From positions 1 to 64,000 of the forward strand of contig WHUX01000144.1 in the NCBI GenBank assembly GCA_015179025.1: DNA of 64,000 nucleotides. Reading direction: 5' to 3'. Source of the stretch: Terfezia claveryi (lineage: Eukaryota > Ascomycota > Pezizomycetes > Pezizales > Pezizaceae). Position numbers and translations under genes: made by a program. Below the pieces are notes generated by a model. The model was given only the letters and a program-made list of their open reading frames with translations, ran no database searches and had not been told where the DNA came from. Positions 20,032 through 35,650 of this stretch are shown one piece after another. Positions within the stretch are counted from its first letter, which is position 1; every line of letters begins with the position of its first letter.

Positions 20032-22523
20032 CTGCATTAGGTCATTTGTCTTTATCGTCTTTCTCTGTTCCTGCATCTATGTCTGTTAATGAATCTTGCT
20101 TGTTTGACGAGCATTTTATAGTACCAATAACTGTTAAATTCAATGGTAAAATAGTAGTAACATCAGCTCTCATAGATTGTAGTGCTTCAGGAATAGCCTT
20201 CATTGATCAGACCTTTGTTAGTAAAAATTCAATACCAACAGCTAAACTCAAGACCCCTCGCCTTCTTGATATTATTGATGGCCGTCTAATCTCTTCTGGA
20301 GCTATCACCGATCTTGCTTGCCTGCCCAGTGCCATTGGGGACCATTCAGAGAGTCTACCGATGTTGGTGACCAAGGTCAAATACCCTATTGTTCTGGGAA
20401 TTCTTTGGCTCTAAATGCATGATATCTCTATTAACTTTAGCTCTTACACCTTGACTTTCAATAGTGGGTATTGCAAGAGGGACTGTGGTGCTTCACGAAC
20501 TACAGTTAAGGGGTTATATGTACTACTCCCTCAATAGAGGACCCTACCCAAGTAGTACACCAGAGTGCATATATCAATGTTGACAACCCTCCTACTTCTG
20601 TTCCTATTCCCCCTATTTCCCCAATATCTCCCGCTTCCCTAAAACCCCTGAGTGTTAGCTTTATTGGTGCAGGAGCTTTTGCTTACCTCACCAGAAGGCA
20701 CAAGCTAAAGGCATATGCCCTTTCTATATATGACATAAACCTGGAAATCAACAAGATAAGGTCCAAAGAAGAATGGAAGTCCATGGTCCCAGATAAATAC
20801 CACGAGTTTATTGACCTATTCTTGGAAAAGGCTGCAGAAAAGCTTGCCCTCTACCGACCATACGACCACAAAATCCCACTGATCGAAGGAAAAACTCCCC
20901 CTTATGGCCCTCTCTATGGAATGTCCTGAGCGGAATTGGAGGCCCTAAAGAAGTACCTGGATAAAAACCACAACAAGAGCTTCATTTACTATAGCTCTTC
21001 TCCAGTGGGTACCCCTATGCTGGTTGTGAAAAAATCGGATGGCTCTCTTCAGTTGTGTATGGACTATCATAGTCTGAACGAGATAATGGTCAAGAATAAG
21101 TATCCCCTACCTCTAATCCAGGAAACATTAGCTAGGCTCTCTAAGGCAAAATGGTTCACTAAACTGTATTTGAGGGGAGCAAATAACCTGGTCCGAATAG
21201 CTGAAGGTGAAGAGTGGAAAACGGCCTTCCACACCTGGTACGGTCACTTCATGTACAACATCATGCCCTTCAGATTAACCAACGCCCCGGACTCCTTTCA
21301 ATACTTTATTAATGACACCCTATGAGACTTCCTGGATGTGTTCTATATGGCTTACTTAGATGATAACCTAATCTATTTAGATACTCTAGCAAAGTATAAA
21401 ATCCATGTCTGACAAGTCTTGAAAAAGCTAGAACAAGCAGAATTGTACTTAAAGCCCAAGAAATGCGAATTACACGTCCAAGAGGTGAAGTATCTGAGCT
21501 TGATAATTAAAACGGAAGGTATCAGAATGGATGCTGCAAAGGTTGCAGCAATCCAAGAATGGGAAATTCCTGCCAATCTTAAGGATGTGCAGGCCTTCCT
21601 GGGTTTTACTAACTTCTATTGCTGGTTTATTTTAGGATATTGGAAGATCGTGGTACCATTGACAGCATTAACTAAGACTAAGGGCATTGAAAGAGGCCAA
21701 CGCTTCCAGTAGAGTCCAGAAGCCCAGTCTGCCTTCGAGAAGCACAAGGAAGACTTTTGCTCAGCCCTGATCCTTATCCACATCGATCCTAACAGCAAGT
21801 GTATCGTAGAACCAGACACCTCCGATTATATATCTGCTGGGATCCTGTCCCAGTATGTCAATAGTATTCTCTACCTAATGGCCTATTTCTCCAAAAAGCA
21901 CTCACTAGCAGTATGTAATTATGAAATCTATGATAAGGAGTTAATGGCCATTTTGCGAGTATTCGAGGAATGGAGGCCCCACCTGGAATCAGCAAAGGGA
22001 ATCATAGAGGTTCTCTCAAATCACAAGAACCTAGAGTACTTCACAACCACCAAATTACTAAACTGCCGACAAGCTAGGTGCTCGGAATTCCTCTCTCGGT
22101 TTAACTTCAAGATCAGATACTGCCACAGGAAGGCTAGTGGCAAGCTGGATGCATTGACTAGGAGATCAGGAGACCTCCCTAAAGGAGGGGATGAAAGGCT
22201 GAAATACTAGAATCAGGTAGTACTAAAGTTAGAAAATCTCGATTTGGTAGCCAATAGTCTGGCTGATACTGATACTGTTGCTGACGCCGGAGCTGGTCTC
22301 CAGCAACAGGTGCAATAAGTGTATGAGGAGGACCCCTTGGGTAAAGACATCATTGCCGCATTGGAATCTGAACAATGTCATTATACCAAGATTTCCCTAG
22401 CTGAATGTACTACTTAGGACGGCCTTCTCTACCACTTGGACCACCTCTATGTGCCTGTAGATAATGAGCTATGCTTGTGATTAATCAAGGAACATCACGA
22501 TACACTGGCAGCGGGTCACCCTA
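20011..22523 (+). pseudogene. Pol of element D: protease, RT, RNase H, integrase start
   Basis: The protease shows ALIDCSASG (about 20166-20192; C has DYGASG), with DIIDGRLISSG and YPIVLGILWL. After a broken linker, RT runs from EYHEF-like KYHEF (about 20797) through PLYGMS, MDYHSLNE, MPFRLTNAPDSF and YLDDNLIY (about 21352-21375), with the YLDD box intact. RNase H includes YFSKKHS and YDKELMAIL. The frame is interrupted at 20412, 20535, 20927, 21323, 21710 and 22207. It ends at the F' LTR. Confidence 0.85.
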
Positions 22524-23135
22524 TGTAAGGAAGTGGCTTACTCATACCCTATAACTAACCCTCTCCCTCACAAATGTATTTCTTATATATTTTCTTACTC
22601 AGCAAGCATCTCAAAACATACAACATTCTATGTGTTGTCTGCCTTGCTAATATTTCACATGATTACACATGCTTTCACATACTATCATATACTTTCATAT
22701 GTATAAGTCAAAGTTAAGACTTAACCTATTTTGTACTAGATTGTACTTGGAAGTACTATCTAGAAGTTTCTATGATGTTGATTTCAAATCATGTTAGAGT
22801 CAGATGATGGTGCACTGCCGTGTTGGAAATACATATAGTCCCCTGAAATTCCCTTCAGTTGAACAGATAGTTAGAAGTTAGAACTCAGAACATAGTTAGA
22901 GTACAATCAATATAGAAGTTCCACTAGTTAATCTTCTAAGTGCCTTTGGCACTTCTATACTACTTTACCTATTACAGTAATCTTATACTACTGGTAATAA
23001 CTTTAATAGTGAGACTCTATAATACACTATTAGTAATTTACTTTGTAGTATATATTACTAGCTTAAGATTATCTGATTAGATTAGATCCTTATCAAATCT
23101 AATCTAATTGTCCAGTCCCCCTAACAATACTTTAC
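22524..23135 (+). repeat. 5' LTR of lineage-two element F'
   Basis: 612 bp with ends TGTAAGGAAG and CTTTACA, inserted in element D. It is the same family as 23832-24465 but in opposite orientation, so the pair superficially forms a 600-bp inverted repeat. It is followed by TTTTTTTAACC, like the T-run that follows the G LTRs, which identifies it as a 5' LTR with its leader. Confidence 0.8.
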
Positions 23136-23831
23136 ATTTTTTTAACCTAAGAACTTGATTCTTACCTAACTAGGAAGACCTGATCAACCTTACCTAATCA
23201 ACAAAGTTTCTACCAACAAGAGTAGAAACTAAAGCCAGTATATATAAGCTTACAGCATAAAGCATAGTAGCACAAAGTCTGACAGTCAGCAGTAAGACTA
23301 TCCCCCAAATAGCAACAGTAAGACTATTCAACAAATAGCAACCAGTAAAAGCCTACAAATAGTAGCAAAACAACATAAGAGGGCAACAAATTGTATTTAA
23401 CTGGCAAATACAAAGAAAACAACAAAACTACCTAATCTAGTAGCTCTGAGACCTAGAAACTGCCTCAGAAGTCCAATAAGGGTCAGGATTATGGGAACTA
23501 GTCCTATCAACATCCAAACTCCAGAGAGTATCCCAGCCCCACTCTCTATCTAGCCTAAAGAAAAATTGGGAATTCTCCCAGTAAGCAGAATAAGGAAAGT
23601 TTGTATACCTTTCCCTCCAAAGAGAACACAAGTACCTAGCAGTCTAACCCCTATCCTTCCACTCAACTTTCTTTCCAGCATTTAAAGGAAACCCTGCCCC
23701 CACAACAATCTTATCAACAAAAGTAACCCTTTTACCCTTCAGCCTCCTCTCTCCCTTACTATAGTTAACCTTCGTATCAGAAGCAACAGAAACAGGATAA
23801 GAAGAAGTTGATAAGAAGTAGATCCTTCCTT
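23136..23831 (+). other. Leader of F' with a reverse-strand ORF
   Basis: The leader begins TTTTTTTAACCTAAG and shares CCTGATCAACCTTACC-like sequence with the G leader. No sense coding is seen. On the minus strand from 23831 to about 23440 a frame with a single TAG near 23643 encodes a basic, Trp/Tyr-rich segment (KGKRVTFVDK, then WRERYTNFPY and WGWDTLWS). The leader is cut at 23831, where the LTR of F begins. Confidence 0.6.
23437..23831 (-). pseudogene. Reverse-strand leader ORF fragment of F'
   Basis: Opposite in direction to the F' LTR. The frame is open from 23831 to 23437 except for TAG at about 23641-23643, probably a former Trp or Gln codon. A basic region with KRVTFVDKIVVGAG is followed by an aromatic C-terminal part. 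The VTF-x-D core and the position in the leader resemble the 200-residue reverse ORF of element G. No known family recognised. The 5' end is lost at the F junction. Confidence 0.45.
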
Positions 23832-24465
23832 TGTAAAGTGTTGTTAGGGGGACTGGACAATCAGATTAGATTAGATAAGGATCTAATCTAATTAGATAAT
23901 CTCAGGCTAGTAATATATACTACAAAGTAGATTACTAATAGTGTATTATTGTGTCTCACTATTACAGTTATTACCATTAGCATAAGATTACTGTAATAAG
24001 TAAAGTAGTATAGGAGTGCCAAAGGTACTTAGAAGATTAAGCAGTGGAACTTCTATATTGATTGTACTCTAACTATGTTCTAAGTTCTAACTTCTAAATA
24101 TCTGTCTAACTGAATGGAATTTCAGGGGACTATATATATTTCCAACAGGTAGTGCTGAGGCAGTGCTAAGGCAGTGCACCATCATCTGACCCTTACATGA
24201 TTTGAAATCAACATCATAGAAACTTCTAGATATTACTTCCAAGTACTATCTAGTACAAAATAGGTTAAGTCTTAACTTTGACTTATACATGTGAAAGCAT
24301 ATGATAGTATGTAAAAGTATGTAAAAGCATGTAAAATATTAGCAAGGCAGACAGCACACAGAATGTTGTGTGTTTTGAGATGCTTGCAGAGTAAGAAAAT
24401 ATATAAGAAATACATTTGTAAGGGAGAGAGTTAGTCATTGGGTATGAGTAAGCCACTTCCTTACA
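23832..24465 (-). repeat. 3' LTR of element F
   Basis: 634 bp; minus strand TGTAAGGAAG...CTTTACA, immediately after the polypurine tract. It is longer than the F' LTR partly because of extra short GCACTGCC-type repeats (about 24148-24181). Confidence 0.8.
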
Positions 24466-24639
24466 TGCCTCCCTGTTTAGATAAAAACTACATCCTAGGA
24501 AATAAACAGGGTTTGGATTATATATATTAGTAGTTAACATTTAATCCATAATACCTATTGTTCCTATTCTTATAGGAACTACTACCTTCTGCTCCTATAT
24601 CATACCTGATATTATCATACCCCTGCTTGAAATCCTTAA

Positions 24640-26520
24640 AAACAGAAATGTCATCAAAATATAGACCAATTACCCTCTATGGTCGTCTTTCTTTAAAGAA
24701 ATGTCTAAGCATCAATTGGGGTAAGTCCATCTCTTTCTCTTTGCCTTTGTCAATCTTGATTATATTAGATGAAATAGGGGAGCAAGGACTTTCTTCCTTT
24801 CATCATTAATCATTTCCAAGGTTTCTTTCCTTGTCTTATTCTTGCCAAGCTTACTCTCACCAACCTTTCTCTTTTTGTAAGTTGCTTGCTTACTACTAGT
24901 CAACCAGAATTGTTTTTTCAATGACTCATCTACACCATCAGCATATACCCACTTATTATACTTATGAGGCCATCCCTTCTATTTCACCTTGTTCTGCAAC
25001 TTCTCTGTTCCAGGTTGTGACCTGAATTCCAACACTCTTTCTACCTCATACCTATCTTCCTTAACTAGTCCTGGTTATGCCAGAGTCTTGGAAGGGAACA
25101 GTTATATTGGATTAGGGAAGAAGGGTTTCAAAAGTGAGGTATGGAAGGAATTGTTGATATTATTAAGGTCAGGGAAGTCAGTGAAGTCAAGTTTAGTATT
25201 TTGACTCTATGGTGAATATTTTGTAATGGTAAAGAGGCTTATCCATTTAGGGGATAGTTTGGAGGAGTGGTATCTTGCTAGTAGGTTCTTTGTTGACAGC
25301 ATTACCTGGTTATTGACTTGGTAGTCAGGAGAGGCTCTCCTATGTTTGTTGCCTTGCTGAATTTGGGCCTTTTTTGCTTTAGTAAGGTTTTCAGCAACCT
25401 GGTAGAATCTGGTTGTAGGGTTTAAATAGGTAGGTATAGGGTGAGGTAGGATAGGTACAGACAAATTAGGCTGGTATCCTAGCTTGGTAAAGAAAAAGAA
25501 ATATCCTCTTGTGGCACTAACTCTTGCCTTTACCTCAGTTTGAACAGAAGGTATGGCTTGTACCCAATTTATTCCCTGTTCCAGCTTCTTAGCTGCAAAC
25601 ATAGGAATAATTGTCCTATTCTTCCTTTCACTTATCTTATTAGTTTGGGGGTGATATATGGAAGATGCTTTATACATAATTCCATTATTCTGCATCCAAT
25701 CTTGAAATGTAGTAGACATAAACAAGGGGTCTTGGTCAGAAACAATTTCATAAGGAAATCCCACATTAGGCTTAATGAATCTTTCAAAGATATCAATAAC
25801 TCCTAATGTGTCAATATTATCTGCAATAGGTAGTAAAAATGTAAAATCAGAATGCCTGTCAGTCATGACTAATAACTTATGAAATATCAACATGTGAAGC
25901 TTTGCATCAATAGGAGTCCTATAACCAAGAGTACATTCAGTACATGAAATCATAACAGGTTCTATACTAAGAAAATCCATAGCCATACTTCCCCATGGCC
26001 TAGTTAGTACATTGAGAGGAGTAAGAAATCCAGAGGGTTTCTGTGTGGATCCCTTAGTAATTTGGTAGGTTTCATAACTCCTCACAAATTCTTCAACCTG
26101 CTTATAAAAATTCTGAAAGATGTACTTATTAGTAAGCTCAACTGTTGTTTTTGCAAGGCCTCCATAGCCAGTAGTGACATGTGCTTGTTGGATAAGGGTT
26201 TCAGAGGCAGGGTTACCTTTAACTTGTAGTCCTTTAGGAATAACCATCCTCCAAGCAAAATTCTTCAGTAAGTACATGAACCCATCCTGTACCTTTGCTG
26301 TGGTACTTGATCACCCTTTCTGATCCTTAAATACAGTAGTCCATATATTGTATCTTTTTCCATCTCTTCTCTATAATGCCATTCCAACTCATGATCTCTT
26401 ATCCACTCAGCAATTACCAAATCTGGTTCCATACTCTTCTTACCACTATCCTGGACTCCTAGTGTCTTTTTCAGGTGGTCACTATTGTGGAAGGGCTTAT
26501 TGAGGGCCTTCAAATTATTT
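24640..26520 (-). pseudogene. Integrase and chromodomain of element F
   Basis: The zinc finger reads SYETYQ where SCxTCQ is expected, two Cys-to-Tyr changes. The core keeps Asp in AMDFLS, Asp in VSDQDPLF and Glu in ISERKN. About twenty extra residues with CTEC sit between the first Asp and the TDRHSDF strand, as in G. SPKWISLF and then a chromodomain at about 24900-25065 (YEVERVLEFR, KGWP, YNKWV) follow, with a basic tail. A stop at 25207 and one inside the chromodomain (KVK*KGWP) break the frame. Confidence 0.85.
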
Positions 26521-26965
26521 TTCTAGTATCACAGGAGCTGACAAAGTTTTTGTTCAGGTTATGGTAGCCAAGATAATACTTGCATCTTGGTATCTCTTTT
26601 CTTCCTGTAGTAGTGACTTTTGGGAGTCCTGGGCATATGTGAGACCAGTGACTATCTTTGTTGCATATGCTACATTTCCTGATGGTTTTTGCTAGGAGTA
26701 GGTATTGCAGTGGAAAGAGTTTGTTATCAAGGGGCATTTGTTGCTAAGGTGAGTAGTTTCCATGCAGTTGGTATATCTGGGAGGAGGAAATTTAGCACCT
26801 CTGGGGCAATCCTCCTTGAAGTGTCCAAATGCCTAACATTTGTCATAAAGATTAATACTAGGATCTTTTTTGCTGTATTAGGTATATGTGTGGCCATTTT
26901 TTCCACACTGGGAACGAAAACGGTTGTGTCTGAGTTTTGTGGGAGGAAGATGGGAGGATTGGATC
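26500..26965 (-). pseudogene. Array of CCHC-type zinc knuckles in Pol of element F
   Basis: Between RNase H and integrase, at least four consecutive motifs fit C-x2-C-x4-H-x4-C: QCGKNGH (about 26895-26930, first and last Cys lost), DKC*AFGHFKEDC (about 26808-26850), TNCMETTHLSNKC (about 26728-26770) and CSICNKDSHWSHIC (about 26635-26676). A fifth Cys/His cluster is near 26540-26580. Several first-position Cys are Tyr, consistent with TGY to TAY transitions. Such arrays normally belong to Gag, so the position is unusual. Confidence 0.65.
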
Positions 26966-28020
26966 CTCAAGGGAGATGTTAGGAAGAGTACTGACAGAAG
27001 ATGCAGGTGAGGCTCCTGGAGGAGGAGGAGGCTAGAAGTGCACCATCTTGTTGTCTGCCTTATTTTTACACTTAGGTGAGGCTACTCTTCTCTTCAAGGT
27101 ACCTTCAGGAGTGGGGTTCTATTCTTGAAGGTTTCCCACAACCACAGAACTCCTATCAGCCCTTCTTAAGGACTGTTCCATCTGTTCTATAGTCATGGGC
27201 TCCCTAGATCTTTTCCATTCCTCAGGTTCATCTGAGTCAGAGAATTGATCTACAAGGGTCCATTCCTGTGGGTCCTCTACCTCAGAGGCAGCAAGAGTAC
27301 AAAGAGAGGATATACTAGGTCTTCTGTTAATTACTACTTCAAACTTAGGTTTTCTTGTAACTGACCTTCCTCTCTCTTCATCCTCTTATTGTTGCTATTG
27401 GGCCTGAGCCCTGGTGGTGGTGGTAGCAGTTTGGACTGCTGCTGGCTCCTGCTGTAGCTGTCTGAGCCTGAAATTTCTTTGGGGTATATTAGATTCACCA
27501 GGTTCAGGGTCATCCTCAACTATGGCTTTGTACCTTTCAGCCTCAAAGACTGCATTTAGGCCTTCTCTGTCATGCCAGACAGGCCTGGTGCCATCAACCT
27601 CCTGCACCTGTCTTTGTAGGAGGTTGGTTGTAGTGATTTAGAGAGGAGGGAGTCTCCTTCTCCTTTGGATGGTATTGGGAGATTGTCTCCCAAGAGTAGG
27701 TAGAGACACTGGTCTCCCAGTAGCTCCTCTAATCCTAATCTAGTTTGGGGAAGGCATTGTTGGTAGTGGAGAATATGGAGGAGGAGTTTTCTTAAAAGTT
27801 TGTATGGCAACAGAGAGGTGGTTGCTTACTACTGGATGTTGTAGTAAAGAAGCTGTATGGTAAGAAGACTGTCTAGTAGAGGGGATTCCAGAGGGACTAT
27901 ATACTCCTCTGGACAGTATATCTGCTATGTGGTTGTCCTTGCCCTAAATGTATTCCAAGGTTAGATCAAACTGACTCATAGTTTCTTGCCACCTTCTCTT
28001 CATCTGACTTTCAGGGATAC
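26966..28020 (-). pseudogene. RNase H end and linker of element F
   Basis: Nearest element E, the minus-strand frame gives the C-terminal RNase H pattern FDLTLEYIQGKDNHIADILSR (about 27895-27975). The rest, down to 26966, is a low-complexity Ser/Pro/Gln-rich linker with acidic patches and no recognisable domain; frames switch several times. This stretch plus the CCHC array forms a roughly 1.4-kb insert before integrase. Confidence 0.7.
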
Positions 28021-28516
28021 TGTAACGATGGCTCTAGGGACAGGGCGACTAAGGGGTACGCCGGGGCAGTGGCAAAGGGGAATCGCACATGTAGAAGCGC
28101 TACGTGTGTGATCTGGGGAAAGGCTAGTGACAAGGCAAGGGCAAGGGGCAAGAGAGGCCGAGGGCAAGGGGCACGAGACACGCGGAGGCAGTTGCCGCAT
28201 GTGTCGGAGGGAGGCAGCTGTGCTGCAGAGCTGTTCACGAGACAAGGGGGTGCACAAGGGAGGTGTACAAGCGTTGGAAGAGGCAAGATCCTGTATTAGG
28301 TATACAAGACGTTGGATGGGGATCCAATGAGAGGGCAGAGAGAGCAAGCTATATATATACAGGCTTCCTTCCTGGCCAAGGCCACCGGAAGGAATAAGGT
28401 TCCCGAGACCCCTTATCTCAGGAATAGAGATAACAACGATATCAATCAACAATAACGAGAGTCGGACAGAATCCTGTCCGACTCTCAAACCTGGCTAGGA
28501 AAGGACGGTTGTGACA
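28021..28516 (-). repeat. 3' LTR of element E
   Basis: 496 bp (TGTAACGATGG...TTGTGACA). R/U5 matches C, including the CACGTAG/CTACGTGTG hairpin (about 28086-28111). U3 differs: the GCGATCGC palindrome is replaced by a perfect inverted repeat GAGAGTCGGACAG-AATC-CTGTCCGACTCTC (28457-28486). A TATATATA run lies at about 28352-28359. Confidence 0.9.
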
Positions 28517-28696
28517 CTATCCCCCCTTTAGGCTCGGAGCTCCAGCGACTAGGAGGCTTGGGCACGATAACCGGCAAAATCAACACAGGAAACAACAACA
28601 AGGTAAGGACAAAAACCCCAACTCCGAACAACTTGACAACAACAGAAACAACAATCATAACTCCAACTCCAAATCAACGAAGACAAGACAAAAATA

Positions 28697-32522
<3,826 letters not shown>

Positions 32523-32540
<18 letters not shown>

Positions 32541-33710
32541 TTTTCCCAACTCGTCAAGCTCCTCAATCCTGGGCACTGGGGTATCGGAGATAGCATGGAT
32601 GGCGAGGGAGCGATTCTTTCGAAGGGGGCAAGCCGCAATGAAGTGGTCGGCCTTCCCACAGGCTATGCATAGCCCATTATTCCGGCGGCGTTCCCTCTCT
32701 TCTTGGGTCAGGCGGGGTCTGCCTGATGATAAATCCATGGGTGTGGGCCCTCCTGCCACCAACGATGGATGTGCTGGTTGATTGGCGGGGGCAGGGGCCG
32801 CTATTTTGGTGGCATAGTGTTGCTGAGGCTGATGCTGGGGTTGTGGGAGGCGGGGTGCTGGCCTGTACGTGTGGCGGTTGCAGAGCCGGGACATCCGCTG
32901 TTCTACTCAGGAAGCCTGGTCAATGAATTCGTCAAGGGTTTTGGCTTCCGGGAGGCTGACCATGGCCTGCTGGATTTCGTTATTTAGCCCTTCCTGGAAT
33001 TGCTCCAGTTTGGACTGGTCATTCCATCGGACCTCCGCTGCCAATCTCGAGAATTCTGCCACATAAGTGTACAGATCGGTGTTTTTCTGCCTGAGGGCTC
33101 GGAGGGCCCTACTAGCAGTGCCAACGGCATCGGGGTCCCCGAACATCCTATCCAGGATTGTGAAAAGGGCCGAGATATCATCAAGCTTGATCCCGGTTTG
33201 GAGGACATATGGCTGGATCTGGTCACAAGCTTTCCCCTCCAGCAAGGCGAAAACGTATGCCAGTCGATGTTGTTCCGACGGGAACCTGGCAGAATCCCTG
33301 TTCAGCTTGAGATTGACTGCATTCTTCCAGGCTCGTAGATGAGCCCGGTCCCCATTGAACTTGGGGGGTGTCGGAATGCTTTCGGTCTTGTTGCTACTGG
33401 CTGCTGTTGTTGTTGGTATTGCCAGGTTTGCTAGGGCCTGGCTGAGGTTTTGGACCGTAGTCCGTTCGTTGGCTAGGGCAAGGTTTACATGGTCGAGATC
33501 TGTCTGGAGGACCGTGATCTCTTCGTCAGTGGATCTCAGCTTTCGTTCGGCCACGGCCAGGCTGTTGCCGAGTTCGGCCCCGATGGTATCCATGGCCTCG
33601 AAGATGTCGATGATTTCTCGACGATAGGCATTTAATTCGTTCGGGCCTGAGGGTATAGGGGAGTTTCTCCAGGTTTGGAACCTGACAGCGGGTGGAGGGG
33701 TTCCGGACAT
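32523..33710 (-). pseudogene. gag of element E
   Basis: 396 codons from ATG 33708-33710 to TAG 32523-32525, colinear with C: N-terminal PPPAVRFQTWRN, coiled coil, PKFNGDRAHLRAWKN core, Gln/Ala/Pro spacer, PMDLS and CCHC knuckle CIACGKADHFIAAC. One TGA at about 32907 follows IDQAS, where C has Arg, so a CGA to TGA change truncates Gag before the knuckle. Confidence 0.9.
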
Positions 33711-33746
33711 GACAGCGTACCAGTTGGTCGATAAGATCCAACGTAG

Positions 33747-34242
33747 TGTAACGACGGCTCTAGGGACAGGGCGACCAAGAGGTACGCTGGGGCAGTAGCT
33801 AAGGGGAATCGCACACCTAGGAGCGCTACGTGTGTGATCTGGGGAAAGGCTAGGGACAAGGCAAGGGCAAGGGGCAAGAGAGGCCGAGGGCAAGGGGCAC
33901 GAGACATGCGGAGGCAGTTGCCGCATGTGTCGGAGGGAGGCAGCTGTGCTGCAGAGCTGTTCACGAGACAAAGGGGTGTACAAGAGAGGTGCACAAGCGT
34001 TGGGAGAGGCAAGATCCTGTATTAGGTATACAAGACGTTGGATGGGGATCCAACGAGAGGGCAGAGAGAGAAAGCTATATATATACAGGCTTCCTTCCTG
34101 GCCAAGGCCACCGGAAGGAATAAGGTTCCCGAGACCCCTTATCTCGGGAATAGAGATAACAACGATATCAATCAACAATAACGAGAGTCGGACAGAATCC
34201 TCTCCGACTCTCAAACCTGGCTAGGAAAGGACGGTTGTGACA
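33747..34242 (-). repeat. 5' LTR of element E
   Basis: 496 bp, paired with 28021-28516. It carries the same TATATATA and hairpin features and a slightly degraded GAGAGTCGGACAG inverted repeat (about 34183-34212). The adjacent 3-prime flank GATAC (34243-34247) is the target duplication. Confidence 0.9.
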
Positions 34243-34247
34243 GATAC

Positions 34248-35650
34248 TATCCATACATGTGACTAAGGGTTTGTGATTTGTTTGGATGATCACTTTGTGA
34301 CCCTATAGTTTAGGCCTAAAATACCTTAGTGAGTCAACAATTGCTAATAATTCCTTATCAGTTATTGTGTAATTCATTTGTCCATCATTTAATTTCCTAG
34401 AGTGAAATTCTGCTAGCCTAATAACACCATTCTGCATTTGGCCAATCCATCCTGAGATCCCTATCTTACTAGTATCTGTAACTAAATAGATTGGAAGGCC
34501 TGAGTCATGATTAATTGGCTTGAGTACCTTATTGCTTATTATTAGCTCTTTAACTTTCACAAATGACTCATTATGCAAGGGAGTCCACATGTGCTTCTTT
34601 GTTGTCCCTTGTAATTCTGATACTAGTTTGGCTACAGCTCCCAATTCTGGACAAAATCTTCTCAAGTAATTAACCATCCCTAGAAATTTCTGTAATTTTT
34701 TCTTTGAGTCAAGGATAGGGTAATTTGCTATTGAGTTGATTTTTTCTGGATCCATTTCTAACCCTTGTTTGGTGACAATGAATCCTAGCACTGTCAGCCT
34801 TGGAGCAAGGATCTGGCATTTCTTTTTGTTGAAGAAAAACTTTTCTGTAGCCAATATCCTACAGATCCCTCTCAATACTTCCTTATGTTCTTCCAGAGTA
34901 TCTGTTCCAATCAGAATATTATCTAAATAAACCATGACTGTTTTTCCAATATAATCCCTCAGTAACCAATTCATAGCCCTCATCATGGTTGCAGGTGCAT
35001 TGCAGTCACCTTGTTGTATAACTAGTGAGTCAAATTTCCCTAGATAATTTGTAAAGGTGCTATATTTTATTGATTCATGTGCATACCTAATATTGTGATA
35101 TCCATCTGCCAGATCATCTGCTGAAATATATTCCTTGCTAGCTATCCAGTCCAATATTACTTTGATATTTGGCATATATGTTTTATCCTTTTGCACTAGC
35201 TTGTTTCTGGGTACACAGTGTAGCAAGAATCCGGCCTATTGCTTGCCATTCTTGTCTAAATCCCTTTTAGGCTGTATAAATATGAGGATTCTATTCGGTG
35301 AACTGGATAGTACTATTCTTCCAGATTCTAGCTTAGTCCTCATTTTTTTTGTTACTTGATCCAAAAACCTTGTGTAATTTGTATAATATGCAGGTTCCCA
35401 AATTGCACCATCAGGAACTATGATTTTGTATTGTATGATGTCATAAGGTTTTCTAATTGATGGTAATGAAGTTGGTTTTTCTTCTGGAAATAGTTTAGGG
35501 AATTCTTCAAATATATTAAACTCCACTTCTTCTAGATTAACTGCATTTATAATAACTGAAGAGCTACTATCATCTTCTAGCTCTGACCAGTCTGATGAAT
35601 CAAACCACTCTTGTGACCACTCCTGGTCTTCCTCTAGGTCTTCTGACAGA
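34248..35650 (-). pseudogene. RT and RNase H of element F
   Basis: A 307-codon open block (34303-35226) covers most of RT and RNase H: DLADGYHNIR, QGDCNAPATMM, then VMVYLDNILIGTDT where YLDD is YLDN, LGFIVTKQGLEMDP, FLGMVNYLRRF, and RNase H motifs VTDTSKIG and NYTITDKELLAIV. Upstream, 35236-35526 encodes the acidic linker and the N-terminal RT part (WEPAYYTNY). Asp to Asn in the catalytic box predicts loss of polymerase function. Confidence 0.9.

Larger units (their letters stand above)
18161..22523 (+). mobile_element. Ty3/gypsy chromovirus D, 3' truncated
   Basis: A C-family element on the plus strand: 5' LTR, gag, protease, RT, RNase H and the start of integrase. It stops abruptly at 22523 in the conserved motif HHDTLAAGHP, where an LTR of a different family (F') begins. 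Integrase, chromodomain and 3' LTR are absent from the window. It is the most degraded C-family copy, with more than fifteen in-frame stops. Confidence 0.9.

Noticed and set aside
22524..24465. TIR DNA transposon of 1.94 kb
   Set aside because: Polypurine tract, leader and TG...CA ends show two LTRs of separate elements in opposite orientation.
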